Source of the DNA: MAG-120531 sp029242825
Lineage (GTDB): Bacteria; Bacteroidota; Bacteroidia; Flavobacteriales; Flavobacteriaceae
Length of the DNA: 42,912 nt
Assembly: GCA_029242825.1 (NCBI GenBank)
Contig: JAQWTF010000026.1
Location: 1-42,912, forward strand
Direction: 5' to 3'
The notes under the pieces were generated by a model. The model did not search any database. It saw nothing but the letters and a program-made list of their open reading frames with translations, and had not been told where the DNA came from. Below are positions 23,678-32,186 of the stretch, piece after piece; the stretch's first letter is position 1, and the number at the start of each line of letters is the position of its first letter. A program made the translations under genes and the position numbers.

Positions 23678-25353
23678 TAGCTTTTCAGTTGGACCATTTT
23701 ATAGAATCATTACCAAAGGACCCTTCTTTAGATGAGTATCCCCGGGCTGTACCGGAGGCTTTATACTCATTTGTAAACCCAAAAAAAACAAAATCAGCTT
23801 TAAAAATCCACCTCAATAGTAGCTTACTAAAGTCTTTGGGAATTGATGAAGATGATCCAGACCTCATCCAACAACTCACTGGAAATACAATAAGTGACCA
23901 TCACATCCCTTTTGCTATGAATTATGGTGGCCACCAATTTGGCCATTGGGCTGGGCAACTAGGAGACGGTCGCGCGATTCACTTAGGAGGAATAAAAATA
24001 AATGGCAGTACAACAGATTTAAACTGGAACACTCCATCTGATTGGGCTCAAATTCAATTAAAAGGTGCAGGTCCAACTCCGTATTCTAGGTCTGCAGATG
24101 GATTGGCCGTATTGAGATCTAGTATTAGGGAATATTTATGTTCAGAAGCCATGTATCATTTAGGGGTACCTACCACAAGAGCTTTGTCCTTGTGTCTCAG
24201 TGGTGATTTGGTCAATAGAGACATGCTTTACAATGGCAATCCCGGTTTAGAGCAAGGGGCCATTGTTGCAAGGGTAGCCCCAAATTTCATCCGATTTGGC
24301 TCTTTTGAATTGCCTTCCTCTAGAGGGGAAATAGCTACATTGACAACCTTAGTAAAACAAACCATTAAATACTATTACCCCAACATCCAAGGTCCACTAA
24401 AGGAAGCGACCATAGATTTTTTCAAACAAGTTTGTGAAAACACCGCAAAAGTAATCGCAGATTGGCAGCGCGTAGGCTTTGTGCATGGGGTGCTCAATAC
24501 AGATAATATGTCTGTTTTGGGGCTTACTATTGATTATGGCCCATATGGCTGGATGGAACCTTATGATTTAGATTGGACCCCTAATACAACAGATGCCAAA
24601 GAAAATCGCTATAGATTTGGAAACCAACACCAGGTAGGACTTTGGAACCTGTATCAGTTGGCTAACGCGCTCTACCCTATTGTAAAAGATGCAGCGCCTT
24701 TAGAAGCCGCATTAGATCATTTTAAAGAGACTTATGAGACAACTTACGCTCAGATGAGAAAAGAGAAGCTAGGACTGCATTTAAGCAAGGATGTTGCTTT
24801 AGATGCACTCATAGAAGACCTTGACCCTCTATTATCTCTTATAGAAACAGATATGACACTATTTTACCGGGAATTGGCCTTTTTCAAATCAGCCCAATTT
24901 TTAGAAAAAATCAAAACGGCTGAACTACACTCGGACTCCAGCAACACTAAGCAAGCTAATACCATCCAAACCGACCTAGAAAAAGACAACCAATGGTTAT
25001 TTGGCTCTTTAATAAAAGCTTTTTATGACCCTAAAGCACTCAATGGTACTGTAAAAAACAAGTGGGTTTTATGGCTGCGTAGTTATGCAAAAATTAGATT
25101 GGCTCAAAAATCGCCTGATCAGGTCGTTATAGAAAAAATGAATGCGGTAAATCCAAAATATGTTTTGAGAAATTATATGGCTCAAATGGCTATTGAGGCT
25201 GCAGAAAAGAAAGACTACTCTATAATAAATGAACTGTTCCAACTGCTTCAAAAACCCTATGAGGAACAACATGAATTGGACAAATGGTACGCCAAAAGGC
25301 CAGAATGGGCCAGAAATAAGATAGGTTGTAGCCAATTATCTTGCAGTTCTTAA
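23674..25353 (+). CDS. selO: SelO/YdiU family protein adenylyltransferase
   Basis: Pseudokinase-fold enzyme that transfers AMP to Ser, Thr or Tyr of proteins, linked to redox control in E. coli and yeast. The 559-residue protein has NYGGHQFGHWAGQLGDGRA, QLKGAGPTPYSRSADGLAVL, REYLCSEAMYHLGVPTTRAL, GVLNTDNMSVLGLTIDYGPYG and RFGNQHQVGLWNLYQLA. It ends in GCSQLSCSS, the SelO tail in which Cys557 takes the place of selenocysteine found in some eukaryotic members, with a second cysteine at 552. Last gene of the mre-rod-msrA-selO run. Confidence 0.95.
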   Translation: MIAFQLDHFIESLPKDPSLDEYPRAVPEALYSFVNPKKTKSALKIHLNSSLLKSLGIDEDDPDLIQQLTGNTISDHHIPFAMNYGGHQFGHWAGQLGDGRAIHLGGIKINGSTTDLNWNTPSDWAQIQLKGAGPTPYSRSADGLAVLRSSIREYLCSEAMYHLGVPTTRALSLCLSGDLVNRDMLYNGNPGLEQGAIVARVAPNFIRFGSFELPSSRGEIATLTTLVKQTIKYYYPNIQGPLKEATIDFFKQVCENTAKVIADWQRVGFVHGVLNTDNMSVLGLTIDYGPYGWMEPYDLDWTPNTTDAKENRYRFGNQHQVGLWNLYQLANALYPIVKDAAPLEAALDHFKETYETTYAQMRKEKLGLHLSKDVALDALIEDLDPLLSLIETDMTLFYRELAFFKSAQFLEKIKTAELHSDSSNTKQANTIQTDLEKDNQWLFGSLIKAFYDPKALNGTVKNKWVLWLRSYAKIRLAQKSPDQVVIEKMNAVNPKYVLRNYMAQMAIEAAEKKDYSIINELFQLLQKPYEEQHELDKWYAKRPEWARNKIGCSQLSCSS

Positions 25354-25422
25354 TGCCAATTGATTACTACCCCATCAAGGATAAGGTGAATATCACCATC
25401 AATTAGACTAAACCTCCAGTCA

Positions 25423-27561
25423 TTAACCTTTTACTGAGGCTAATTTCAAAGGATTGGTAAACCTGATTTTTAAATCTTGTAGCACATTTACTGCCTCTTC
25501 TACATAGACGTCTTTGGCTAAATCTCTGTGCCAGCGATCTCTTTTCTCTCTGAGTTCTGCATCTTGGGCAAGCATTGTTTTTTCTACGTTCAAAGATTGA
25601 AAAGTCAATTTAGAATCGTACTTGGTTATTTGCTTAAAATAAGCGGCTTTTTCTTTATCTAATTTTACCTCTGCAACATAATCCTCATAAAGCAATGACA
25701 CCTTATTGTTGTCTTGCTGCGACTTTAACCACTTAGCATTCTCCTCAATGAGCTTTAATTGAGGGTTGGCAGCCATTCTCTTTTTTGAATTAGCTATGGT
25801 ACTTTCAAAATCAATATATCCCTCCCAGGAGGTATATTCTGCTGCTGGAATTTTATCCCAAGCCATGGGGTGGTCCAAATCTCTTTCACCAATATCCATA
25901 TAACTGTATTTATCTGGCACAACAACATCACTCATTACTCCTTTTAATTGGGTAGACCCTCCATTAATTCTATAAAATTTCTGGGTGGTTAACTTTAAAG
26001 CCCCTAGGTCTCCAAATTCACTACTCCTCACAATATTATTTAAAGGCACCACATTTTGAACGGTACCTTTTCCAAAAGTCTGCTTACTCCCGATCACTAC
26101 TGCTCTTTTATAATCCTGCATGGCAGCTGCTAAAATTTCAGATGCAGAAGCAGACAATTCATTCACTAGTATTACTAAGGGACCATCCCAAACTAAGCGA
26201 TTGTCAGTGTCTTCGTATAATTCAATTTTTTCTTGTCCCGTTTTGACTTGAACAACCGGACCGTCTTTAATAAATAAGCCTGCAATATCTACAACAGTTT
26301 TTAAAGATCCTCCGCCATTGTCTCTGAGGTCCAAAATGAGTCCTTGAGCCCCTTCTGCTTTTAGTTTTTCTAACTCAGCCGCAATATCAGTTGCCGCATT
26401 TCTCTCGTTATAATCTTCGAAGTCTACATAGAACTTAGGCAAGTTAATAAGTCCATACTTATATTCTCCTTGATTTACTGTGGCTGTTTTAGCAAAAGTT
26501 TCTTCTAGTTTAACGACATCTCTGGTAATTGAAATTACCTCTAGGGTACCGTCTACTTTTTTAACGGTCAAATCTACCAAGGAACCTTTTGGACCTTTGA
26601 TAAGTTTTATGGCGTCGTCTAATCGCATTCCCACAATATCTACCGGATCTTCTCCTGACTGCCCTACTTTTATGATCTCATCTCCTACCTCAATTCTTTG
26701 GTCTCTCCAAACAGGTCCTCCAGAGATTATTTCCACAATCTTCGTTTGATCTTTACGCTTTTGAAGTCTAGCGCCAATCCCTTCGAATTTACCTGACATG
26801 TCCATGTCAAATCTGTCTTTCTCTTCTGGAGCAAAATAGAAAGTATGGGGATCATAGGTCTCTACAATACTATTTAGATACTGCACAAACCAATCTTTTC
26901 TTTCTAAATCTGCCACAAAATCAAAATACTCTTCCAGACTTTCTTTAGTTTTTGCCCTTGCTTCAGATTCCAAGACTTCCATCCCTTTAGTGGTATAATT
27001 TGAATCTTCCGCTACTTTTAAGGCCTCATTCTCCTTAGATGCGTAGTAGGTTCCTAAAGACACATATTTTAATTGTGCCCTCCAACGGGCTTCTAATTCT
27101 TTTTTTGATTGTGCGTAAGGCAGAAGATCATAATCTACCACCAAAGAGTCTGTCTCTGAAAAATCATAAGGGGTATTGAGTACTTTCTTATAGAGGTCTT
27201 TGGACTCGTCTATTCTGTAGATTAAACGCTCATGAACAAGGTTAAAAAAACTAATATCAATTCCTTTAATCTGGTCGTCTATTTGTGTTTTATATTCCTC
27301 GAATGACGCTAAGTCAGTAGCTAAAAAATATCGTTTCATGGGGTCCAATCCCCCTATGAAATTATCATAAACTCTTTCTGAAAATGTATCATTCACGGCT
27401 GTAGGCTCAAAGTGTAGCCTTTCTAATACATAACTAATTAGCTCCAACAAAAGCTTGTCTTTATCAGAGGTTTCGCTAATACCTTTTGTAAAACTACAAG
27501 AGACAAAAGCAAATAAAACAACCGAGCAAACTAATATAAAATTCTTTTTCATCTTCTTCAT
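25423..27561 (-). CDS. prc: Carboxy-terminal (tail-specific) processing protease, S41 family lipoprotein
   Basis: Periplasmic serine protease of the Prc/Tsp family that trims or degrades exported proteins. It has a lipoprotein-type signal (LFAFVSCSFTKG), an N-terminal helical domain, a PDZ domain (FEGIGARLQKRKDQTKIVEI, GGPVWRDQRIEVGDEIIKVG), and the S41 catalytic core. The core carries GLILDLRDNGGGSLKTVVDI, NELSASASEILAAAMQDYKR with the nucleophile Ser, and GSKQTFGKGTVQNVVPL with the general-base Lys. A DUF3340-like C-terminal region follows. The frame is open from ATG at 27576 (MVAKKMKKMKKNF); I prefer the ATG at 27561 (MKKMKKNF), and 27552 is also possible. Convergent with selO, divergent from surE. 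Confidence 0.94.
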   Translation of the reverse strand: MKKMKKNFILVCSVVLFAFVSCSFTKGISETSDKDKLLLELISYVLERLHFEPTAVNDTFSERVYDNFIGGLDPMKRYFLATDLASFEEYKTQIDDQIKGIDISFFNLVHERLIYRIDESKDLYKKVLNTPYDFSETDSLVVDYDLLPYAQSKKELEARWRAQLKYVSLGTYYASKENEALKVAEDSNYTTKGMEVLESEARAKTKESLEEYFDFVADLERKDWFVQYLNSIVETYDPHTFYFAPEEKDRFDMDMSGKFEGIGARLQKRKDQTKIVEIISGGPVWRDQRIEVGDEIIKVGQSGEDPVDIVGMRLDDAIKLIKGPKGSLVDLTVKKVDGTLEVISITRDVVKLEETFAKTATVNQGEYKYGLINLPKFYVDFEDYNERNAATDIAAELEKLKAEGAQGLILDLRDNGGGSLKTVVDIAGLFIKDGPVVQVKTGQEKIELYEDTDNRLVWDGPLVILVNELSASASEILAAAMQDYKRAVVIGSKQTFGKGTVQNVVPLNNIVRSSEFGDLGALKLTTQKFYRINGGSTQLKGVMSDVVVPDKYSYMDIGERDLDHPMAWDKIPAAEYTSWEGYIDFESTIANSKKRMAANPQLKLIEENAKWLKSQQDNNKVSLLYEDYVAEVKLDKEKAAYFKQITKYDSKLTFQSLNVEKTMLAQDAELREKRDRWHRDLAKDVYVEEAVNVLQDLKIRFTNPLKLASVKG

Positions 27562-27598
27562 TTTTTTTGCAACCACCCTTTTAAGGGCTTTTAAAGTC

Positions 27599-27606
27599 CT
27601 AAGATA
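27599..27606 (-). promoter_or_regulatory. Putative -7 element TATCTTAG of prc
   Basis: One mismatch from TAnnTTTG on the minus strand, with TTG 14 nt further upstream, shorter than the usual spacing. Predicted leader about 30 nt. Confidence 0.3.
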
Positions 27607-27687
27607 AGTAAAAGTGCCTGCAATTATTGAGCCTGCTGAAATAATTTTTTGTTAAAATAGCCGTGACACAAATGCTTATAATTATTG

Positions 27688-27695
27688 TATTTTTG
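27688..27695 (+). promoter_or_regulatory. Putative -7 element TATTTTTG of surE
   Basis: Exact TAnnTTTG match, 18 nt before the surE ATG. It serves the surE / small membrane protein / lpxB group. No clear -33 TTG at the right spacing. Confidence 0.42.
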
Positions 27696-27712
27696 TGATT
27701 AAATAGCCTACT

Positions 27713-28498
27713 ATGCAAAAGCCTCTCATACTCATTACCAACGACGACGGAATTACTGCTCCAGGAATAAGACACCTCATTGAATTTGCCAAGGAGATTG
27801 GCGAAGTGATCGTTGTTGCTCCAGACAGTCCACAATCGGGTATGGGCCATGCTATTACTATAAACAGCACCTTGTATGTAGAGCAAATTGTCGTAGATAA
27901 AAACAATCCAGATCAAAAAGAATACAGCTGTAGCGGCACACCCGCTGATTGTGTTAAAATTGCACTTCAAGAAATTTTACACCGCAAACCGGATCTTTGC
28001 ATTAGTGGAATTAACCATGGTTCAAATGCTTCAATCAATGTCATTTATTCAGGAACTATGAGTGCTGCCATTGAAGCTGGAATAGAAGGAATTCCCGCTA
28101 TAGGGTTCTCTCTTTGCGACTTTAGTTGGGAAGCCAACTTCGCAAGCGCCAAACCTTTTATCCAACAAATTATCAAGGAATCCTTAAACAAAGGAATTCC
28201 TTCTGGAGTTGTTCTTAATGTAAATATTCCTAAAACAACGGAAAACACCTCCATCAAAGGAATTAAAGTGTCTAGACAGGCCAAAGGAAATTGGAAAGAG
28301 AAATTTGACAAAAGAACCAGTCCAATGGGAAGGGATTACTATTGGTTAACTGGTGTTTTTGATCTTCAAGACAAAGGAGAAGACACCGATCAATGGGCCT
28401 TAGATCACGGATATATCTCCCTTGTGCCTACCCAATTTGACCTTACAGCACACCATGCTATTCAAAATATTAATACTTGGGAGCTTCATGCAGAGTAG
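27713..28498 (+). CDS. surE: 5'/3'-nucleotidase SurE
   Basis: Metal-dependent nucleoside 5'/3'-monophosphate phosphatase. The 261-residue protein starts with the metal-binding ILITNDDGITAPGI (Asp11, Asp12) and has VVAPDSPQSGMGHAIT, CSGTPADCVKIAL, PDLCISGINHGSNASINVIYSGTM (split by family loops) and VNIPKT. Complete. It heads an operon with a small membrane protein and lpxB, overlapping the former by 11 nt. Confidence 0.97.
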   Translation: MQKPLILITNDDGITAPGIRHLIEFAKEIGEVIVVAPDSPQSGMGHAITINSTLYVEQIVVDKNNPDQKEYSCSGTPADCVKIALQEILHRKPDLCISGINHGSNASINVIYSGTMSAAIEAGIEGIPAIGFSLCDFSWEANFASAKPFIQQIIKESLNKGIPSGVVLNVNIPKTTENTSIKGIKVSRQAKGNWKEKFDKRTSPMGRDYYWLTGVFDLQDKGEDTDQWALDHGYISLVPTQFDLTAHHAIQNINTWELHAE

Positions 28499-28790
28499 TG
28501 GAAAACACCGCTATAAAATAGCTACAGGGATAGGAATAGGATTCCTCGCAAATAGCTTGGGTATACTGCTATACATCCTACTTTTTTCTCCGCTTAAAAT
28601 AACAACTACCCTCCAAGCGGCCTACTCAAATGGGTACCTTGGTGCTATTATTGGACTAGGTGCCATTTTAAATTTACTGGCTTTTTTTACCTTTATTAAA
28701 TTCAAAAAAGACCCTGAAGCAAAAGGGGTTTTAATAGCGACAATTACTGCAGCATTGGGTATTTTAATGTTAAAAGCTATGGGGCTATGA
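28488..28790 (+). CDS. Small three-helix membrane protein between surE and lpxB
   Basis: About 100 residues with three predicted membrane segments (IATGIGIGFLANSLGILLYI, GYLGAIIGLGAILNLLAFFTF, VLIATITAALGILMLKAM) and a short basic N-terminus MQSSGKHRYK. No recognised family or catalytic motif. An in-frame ATG exists at 28422, deeper inside surE, but 28488 gives a normal membrane-protein start with an 11-nt overlap, so I use it. The 4-nt overlap with lpxB (ATGA) suggests a coupled role near lipid A synthesis, which is inference only. Confidence 0.75.
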   Translation: MQSSGKHRYKIATGIGIGFLANSLGILLYILLFSPLKITTTLQAAYSNGYLGAIIGLGAILNLLAFFTFIKFKKDPEAKGVLIATITAALGILMLKAMGL

Positions 28791-29905
28791 AATACTATGT
28801 GATTGCAGGGGAGGCCTCAGGAGATCTTCATGGAAGTTATTTGATTAAACATTTAATGGAAACAGACACCAATGCACAGGTTAGGGCTTGGGGAGGAGAT
28901 CTTATGGAAGCACAAGGCGCAGTATTAGCCAAGCACTATAAAGACATTGCTGTGATGGGCTTTATAGATGTTTTAAAAAAGCTCCCTCAAATATTTAAAA
29001 ATATTTCTTTCTGTAAAAAAGACCTTCTTGAGTTTAAACCAGATGCTGTTATTTTTATTGATTTCTCGGGCTTTAATTTAAGAATTGCTCCTTGGGCCAA
29101 GGATAACGGCTTTGCTACACACTATTATATAGCCCCTCAAGTTTGGGCTTCTAGACCTAAGCGAGTGGAAAAAATCAAATCCAGTATAGACCACTTATAT
29201 GTGACTTTACCGTTTGAACCTGATTTTTACAAAAAACACCACTACAACCCAACTTTTGTGGGTCACCCGCTATTAGATCCCATTTCGGACTTAAAAGCGC
29301 CAGAAAAAAATTGGGCCACTACACAAAAATTATCTTCAGAAAAAAATATTATTGCCCTTTTACCAGGCTCTAGAAAAGGAGAGATAAAAGCTGTTTTACC
29401 GCTATTAATCAGGACAAGTAAAATTTTTAAAGGCCAACAATTTGTATTGGCTGCAGCGCCAAATATTCCGCTTAAAATGTACACGGACATTATAGGAGAC
29501 GCTCCAGTAAAAATTGTTCAAGGCCAAACTTATGCCTTACTGCAACACGCAAAAGCTGCGCTTGTGACTAGTGGAACAGCCACCCTAGAAACCGCATTGA
29601 TTGGAGTCCCACAAATTGTGTGTTATAAAACCCAATGGCTCACTTACTGGATTGCAAAAAAAATCATCACCCTTCCTTACATCTCATTGGTCAATCTTAT
29701 TTTAAATAAAGAGGCGGTACCAGAGCTGATCCAAAATAATTTAAGCGTGAAAAACTTAGAAACACACTTGCATAAAATTTTAGAAGGCAGTGAACGGGAA
29801 AATCAATTGGAAAACTATCAAATCCTAAAGCAAAAACTAGGTGCAGGAGGCGCAGCAAAAAGAACAGCCACCGCCATAGTCCATTCACTCAAGTCCCATA
29901 AATAA
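28787..29905 (+). CDS. lpxB: Lipid-A-disaccharide synthase
   Basis: Joins UDP-2,3-diacylglucosamine and lipid X to form the lipid A disaccharide. The 372-residue GT19 enzyme shows AGEASGDLHGSYLIKHL, KDIAVMGFIDVLKKLP, VIFIDFSGFNLRIAPWAK, YYIAPQVWASRPKRVEKI, FVGHPLLDP, IALLPGSRKGEIKAVLP and VTSGTATLETALIGVPQIV. Complete. Follows surE and the small membrane protein by overlaps. Confidence 0.97.
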   Translation: MKYYVIAGEASGDLHGSYLIKHLMETDTNAQVRAWGGDLMEAQGAVLAKHYKDIAVMGFIDVLKKLPQIFKNISFCKKDLLEFKPDAVIFIDFSGFNLRIAPWAKDNGFATHYYIAPQVWASRPKRVEKIKSSIDHLYVTLPFEPDFYKKHHYNPTFVGHPLLDPISDLKAPEKNWATTQKLSSEKNIIALLPGSRKGEIKAVLPLLIRTSKIFKGQQFVLAAAPNIPLKMYTDIIGDAPVKIVQGQTYALLQHAKAALVTSGTATLETALIGVPQIVCYKTQWLTYWIAKKIITLPYISLVNLILNKEAVPELIQNNLSVKNLETHLHKILEGSERENQLENYQILKQKLGAGGAAKRTATAIVHSLKSHK

Positions 29906-30023
29906 ATTGTATCTTAGAAATTAAAGCTAGTTTGCAAATGCTTTAACCAATACCATAAACTGCTGTTTATTAAAGGCAATTCCCCGCTATTTTACCAAAA
30001 AAACCTAGTGACCAATAGGAACT

Positions 30024-32150
30024 ATGTTTTTTAAACAATCTGCTCATCTGTTATTACTCCTCCTGGGATATAGCCTAGGAATCTTCACTATTTACAAAGG
30101 CTTTATTCCTTTATTCACTGGTAATACCCTAATAATAAGCCTTGCTGTCTGCACTATTTTATTGGCCTATTTCACCAAAACAAGGACCCATCTATTTTGG
30201 GTTTTCTGTTTTGTAACAGCATTTTTAATGGGAAGCCTGCGCATGGAAATGCATCCAAGCCAAAGGCTATTCAAAATGCTACAGCATGAAGGAAAACAAA
30301 AAAATACCCGAGAAACCATTAACCCATTCACACTTGAACTACAGCAAAATAAACCACAATATTATCAATTCGTTATTGAATCACTGCTAAAAAGCAATGG
30401 AAAGCAGTACAGGTATGTGGCCGAGATTCATCCCATAAAAATTAAGGACTGCACCGTTTTAACTAACAATCATCCTAAAACCAACCCTATAAAAAAGGTG
30501 AAAGTATTGCTCTCTCATGCCAAAGACTCCTTGAAAAAAGCCTTGAAAGAAGGTCAGGCCGGTATTGCTAAGGGATATTTAAACATTCCAAGTGCCAGGC
30601 AATTACCGAGAGGGTTTAGCTATAAAAACTACCTCAGGACCCAAGATATTCATTTCACCTTTTACATGAGCCATTGGAAAAAAATAGAAACCGCAAACAC
30701 TAAATACACTTTTAAGTACCGCTCTCTGATTGCAGAGAGAAAGCGTGAAATTCTAGAGAAATTACAAACAACTGCTTTAGATTCCGCTGTAGTTCAAGTG
30801 TATAGCGCGTTGGTTTTTGGTGAAAAAACAAGGCTAGATCCAGACTTACGAATGGCATACCAAAATGCAGGGGCGGCTCATATTTTGGCCATATCTGGCC
30901 TACACATAGGAATGATTGCAGCTATGCTGTTGTTTTTCTTAGCACCACTACAGAGGCTAGCTGGGGGTAAAATACTCTCTAGCATACTGCTTTTAATTGG
31001 TTTGTGGACCTATGCAATATTTTCAGGAAGTGCTCCATCTGTCGTAAGGGCTGTTTCTATGTTTAGCTTCTTGTCTATTGCTTGGATTTTTAATAGGCCT
31101 ATGTTTTCTCTGCATTACCTCGCCATTTCATTTTTCTTTATGCTATTGTGGAATCCATTGGTGCTTTTCTCTTTGGGCTTTGTAATGAGTTACGCAGCAG
31201 TCGCTAGTATTCTTTTAGGAATGCCCCTCATAGAATCAATGGGTGTTCCCAAAAACAAATATGTTAAAAAGGTATGGCAGCTAGCGAGCATCAGCCTTTT
31301 GGCGCAATTGGGGGTATTAGGGCCCTCCTTATTTTCATTTCATCAATTTCCTTTGTTGTTTCTAGCCACCAATCTTTTAATTATTCCTTGGATAGGCTTA
31401 CTGCTTGGTCTGGGGATTTTTACTGGAATTTGGTGGGTATTTTCTAGCCCGCCTAATCTATTGTTATACGTCCTAAACAAGGGCTTTCTAATCTTAAACA
31501 ATACGGTGGAATGGATCGGTGCACAGGATCAGTGGATACTCAAAAACATTTACTTTCCGACTAGTTACCTTTGGGCTTTACTGATTTTGACTCTGGGGTT
31601 TTTACTATGGCAGCTCCAAAAATACCGCAAGCCAAAAAGCTGGCGTTACTTTTTATGGGCCACACTGATTTTTCAAAGTATTGTACTGGGCCAAAAAATA
31701 TACGATCATAAGACCAATGAGCATTATATCATAAAATCCTATGGACAAATCACGCTGCTGTCTATTGATCATAAAACCATGGAATACTTCAGTGAAAAGC
31801 CCTTAGACAAAAACACTATAAACAGCTTTAAAAACAATTATGACATTCGTGAAACAATCCATAAAAAATGGGTGAACAACTATCAATTAGGGCCATTTAA
31901 AATGGTATTTCCAAAAATAAAAAACCAGATTAAAGGCCCAATAAGTCATGTCCTTATAGATTCGAGTACTCGGGTATACCCGTCGTATTTTAATCCCGAG
32001 CAGCTTGTAAATACCAGGGTCATTTACAGCGGTTTTTACCCTACCAAAGAAATGAACACTTGGGAAAAATGGGCGCAAAAAAATGGGCGCCTAATCTGGA
32101 AGATAGACACCCAAGGTTTTTATGATTTTAAAAGAGATATAAGCCCTTAA
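30024..32150 (+). CDS. comEC: ComEC/Rec2-family DNA uptake channel protein lacking the C-terminal nuclease domain
   Basis: The 708-residue protein has an N-terminal membrane pair, a DUF4131/OB-like soluble region (about 90-250, including GIAKGYLNIPSARQLPRGF and NYLRTQDIHF), and a competence domain with many helices. The latter includes YSALVFGEKTRLD, YQNAGAAHILAISGLHIGMI, GSAPSVVRAVSMFSF and NPLVLFSLGFVMSYAAVASI. The last 140 residues contain no HxHxDH metallo-beta-lactamase motif, so the nuclease domain found in many ComEC proteins is absent or degenerate. It would transport single-stranded DNA through the inner membrane. A TATCTTAG promoter-like octamer lies at 29910-29917, about 107 nt before the start. 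Convergent with the POT transporter gene. Confidence 0.93.
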   Translation: MFFKQSAHLLLLLLGYSLGIFTIYKGFIPLFTGNTLIISLAVCTILLAYFTKTRTHLFWVFCFVTAFLMGSLRMEMHPSQRLFKMLQHEGKQKNTRETINPFTLELQQNKPQYYQFVIESLLKSNGKQYRYVAEIHPIKIKDCTVLTNNHPKTNPIKKVKVLLSHAKDSLKKALKEGQAGIAKGYLNIPSARQLPRGFSYKNYLRTQDIHFTFYMSHWKKIETANTKYTFKYRSLIAERKREILEKLQTTALDSAVVQVYSALVFGEKTRLDPDLRMAYQNAGAAHILAISGLHIGMIAAMLLFFLAPLQRLAGGKILSSILLLIGLWTYAIFSGSAPSVVRAVSMFSFLSIAWIFNRPMFSLHYLAISFFFMLLWNPLVLFSLGFVMSYAAVASILLGMPLIESMGVPKNKYVKKVWQLASISLLAQLGVLGPSLFSFHQFPLLFLATNLLIIPWIGLLLGLGIFTGIWWVFSSPPNLLLYVLNKGFLILNNTVEWIGAQDQWILKNIYFPTSYLWALLILTLGFLLWQLQKYRKPKSWRYFLWATLIFQSIVLGQKIYDHKTNEHYIIKSYGQITLLSIDHKTMEYFSEKPLDKNTINSFKNNYDIRETIHKKWVNNYQLGPFKMVFPKIKNQIKGPISHVLIDSSTRVYPSYFNPEQLVNTRVIYSGFYPTKEMNTWEKWAQKNGRLIWKIDTQGFYDFKRDISP

Positions 32151-32186
32151 ATAAGCGAAGTCCTGCTACAGGAGCCTAGCCGCATT

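Noticed and set aside
25358..25404. Folded intergenic region between selO and prc: outer stem AATTGAT/ATCAATT (25358-25364 with 25398-25404) and inner hairpin GGTGA-ATA-TCACC (25385-25397)
   Set aside because: There is no T run on either side, so I do not call it an intrinsic terminator, although some structure-dependent ending of both genes is possible.
28422..28487. Upstream start for the small surE-lpxB membrane protein
   Set aside because: It would overlap surE by 77 nt and add a non-membrane leader; the ATG at 28488 gives the usual short overlap.
32161..32173. Inverted repeat TCCTG-CTA-CAGGA between comEC and the POT gene
   Set aside because: Only five base pairs and no T run; too weak for a terminator.
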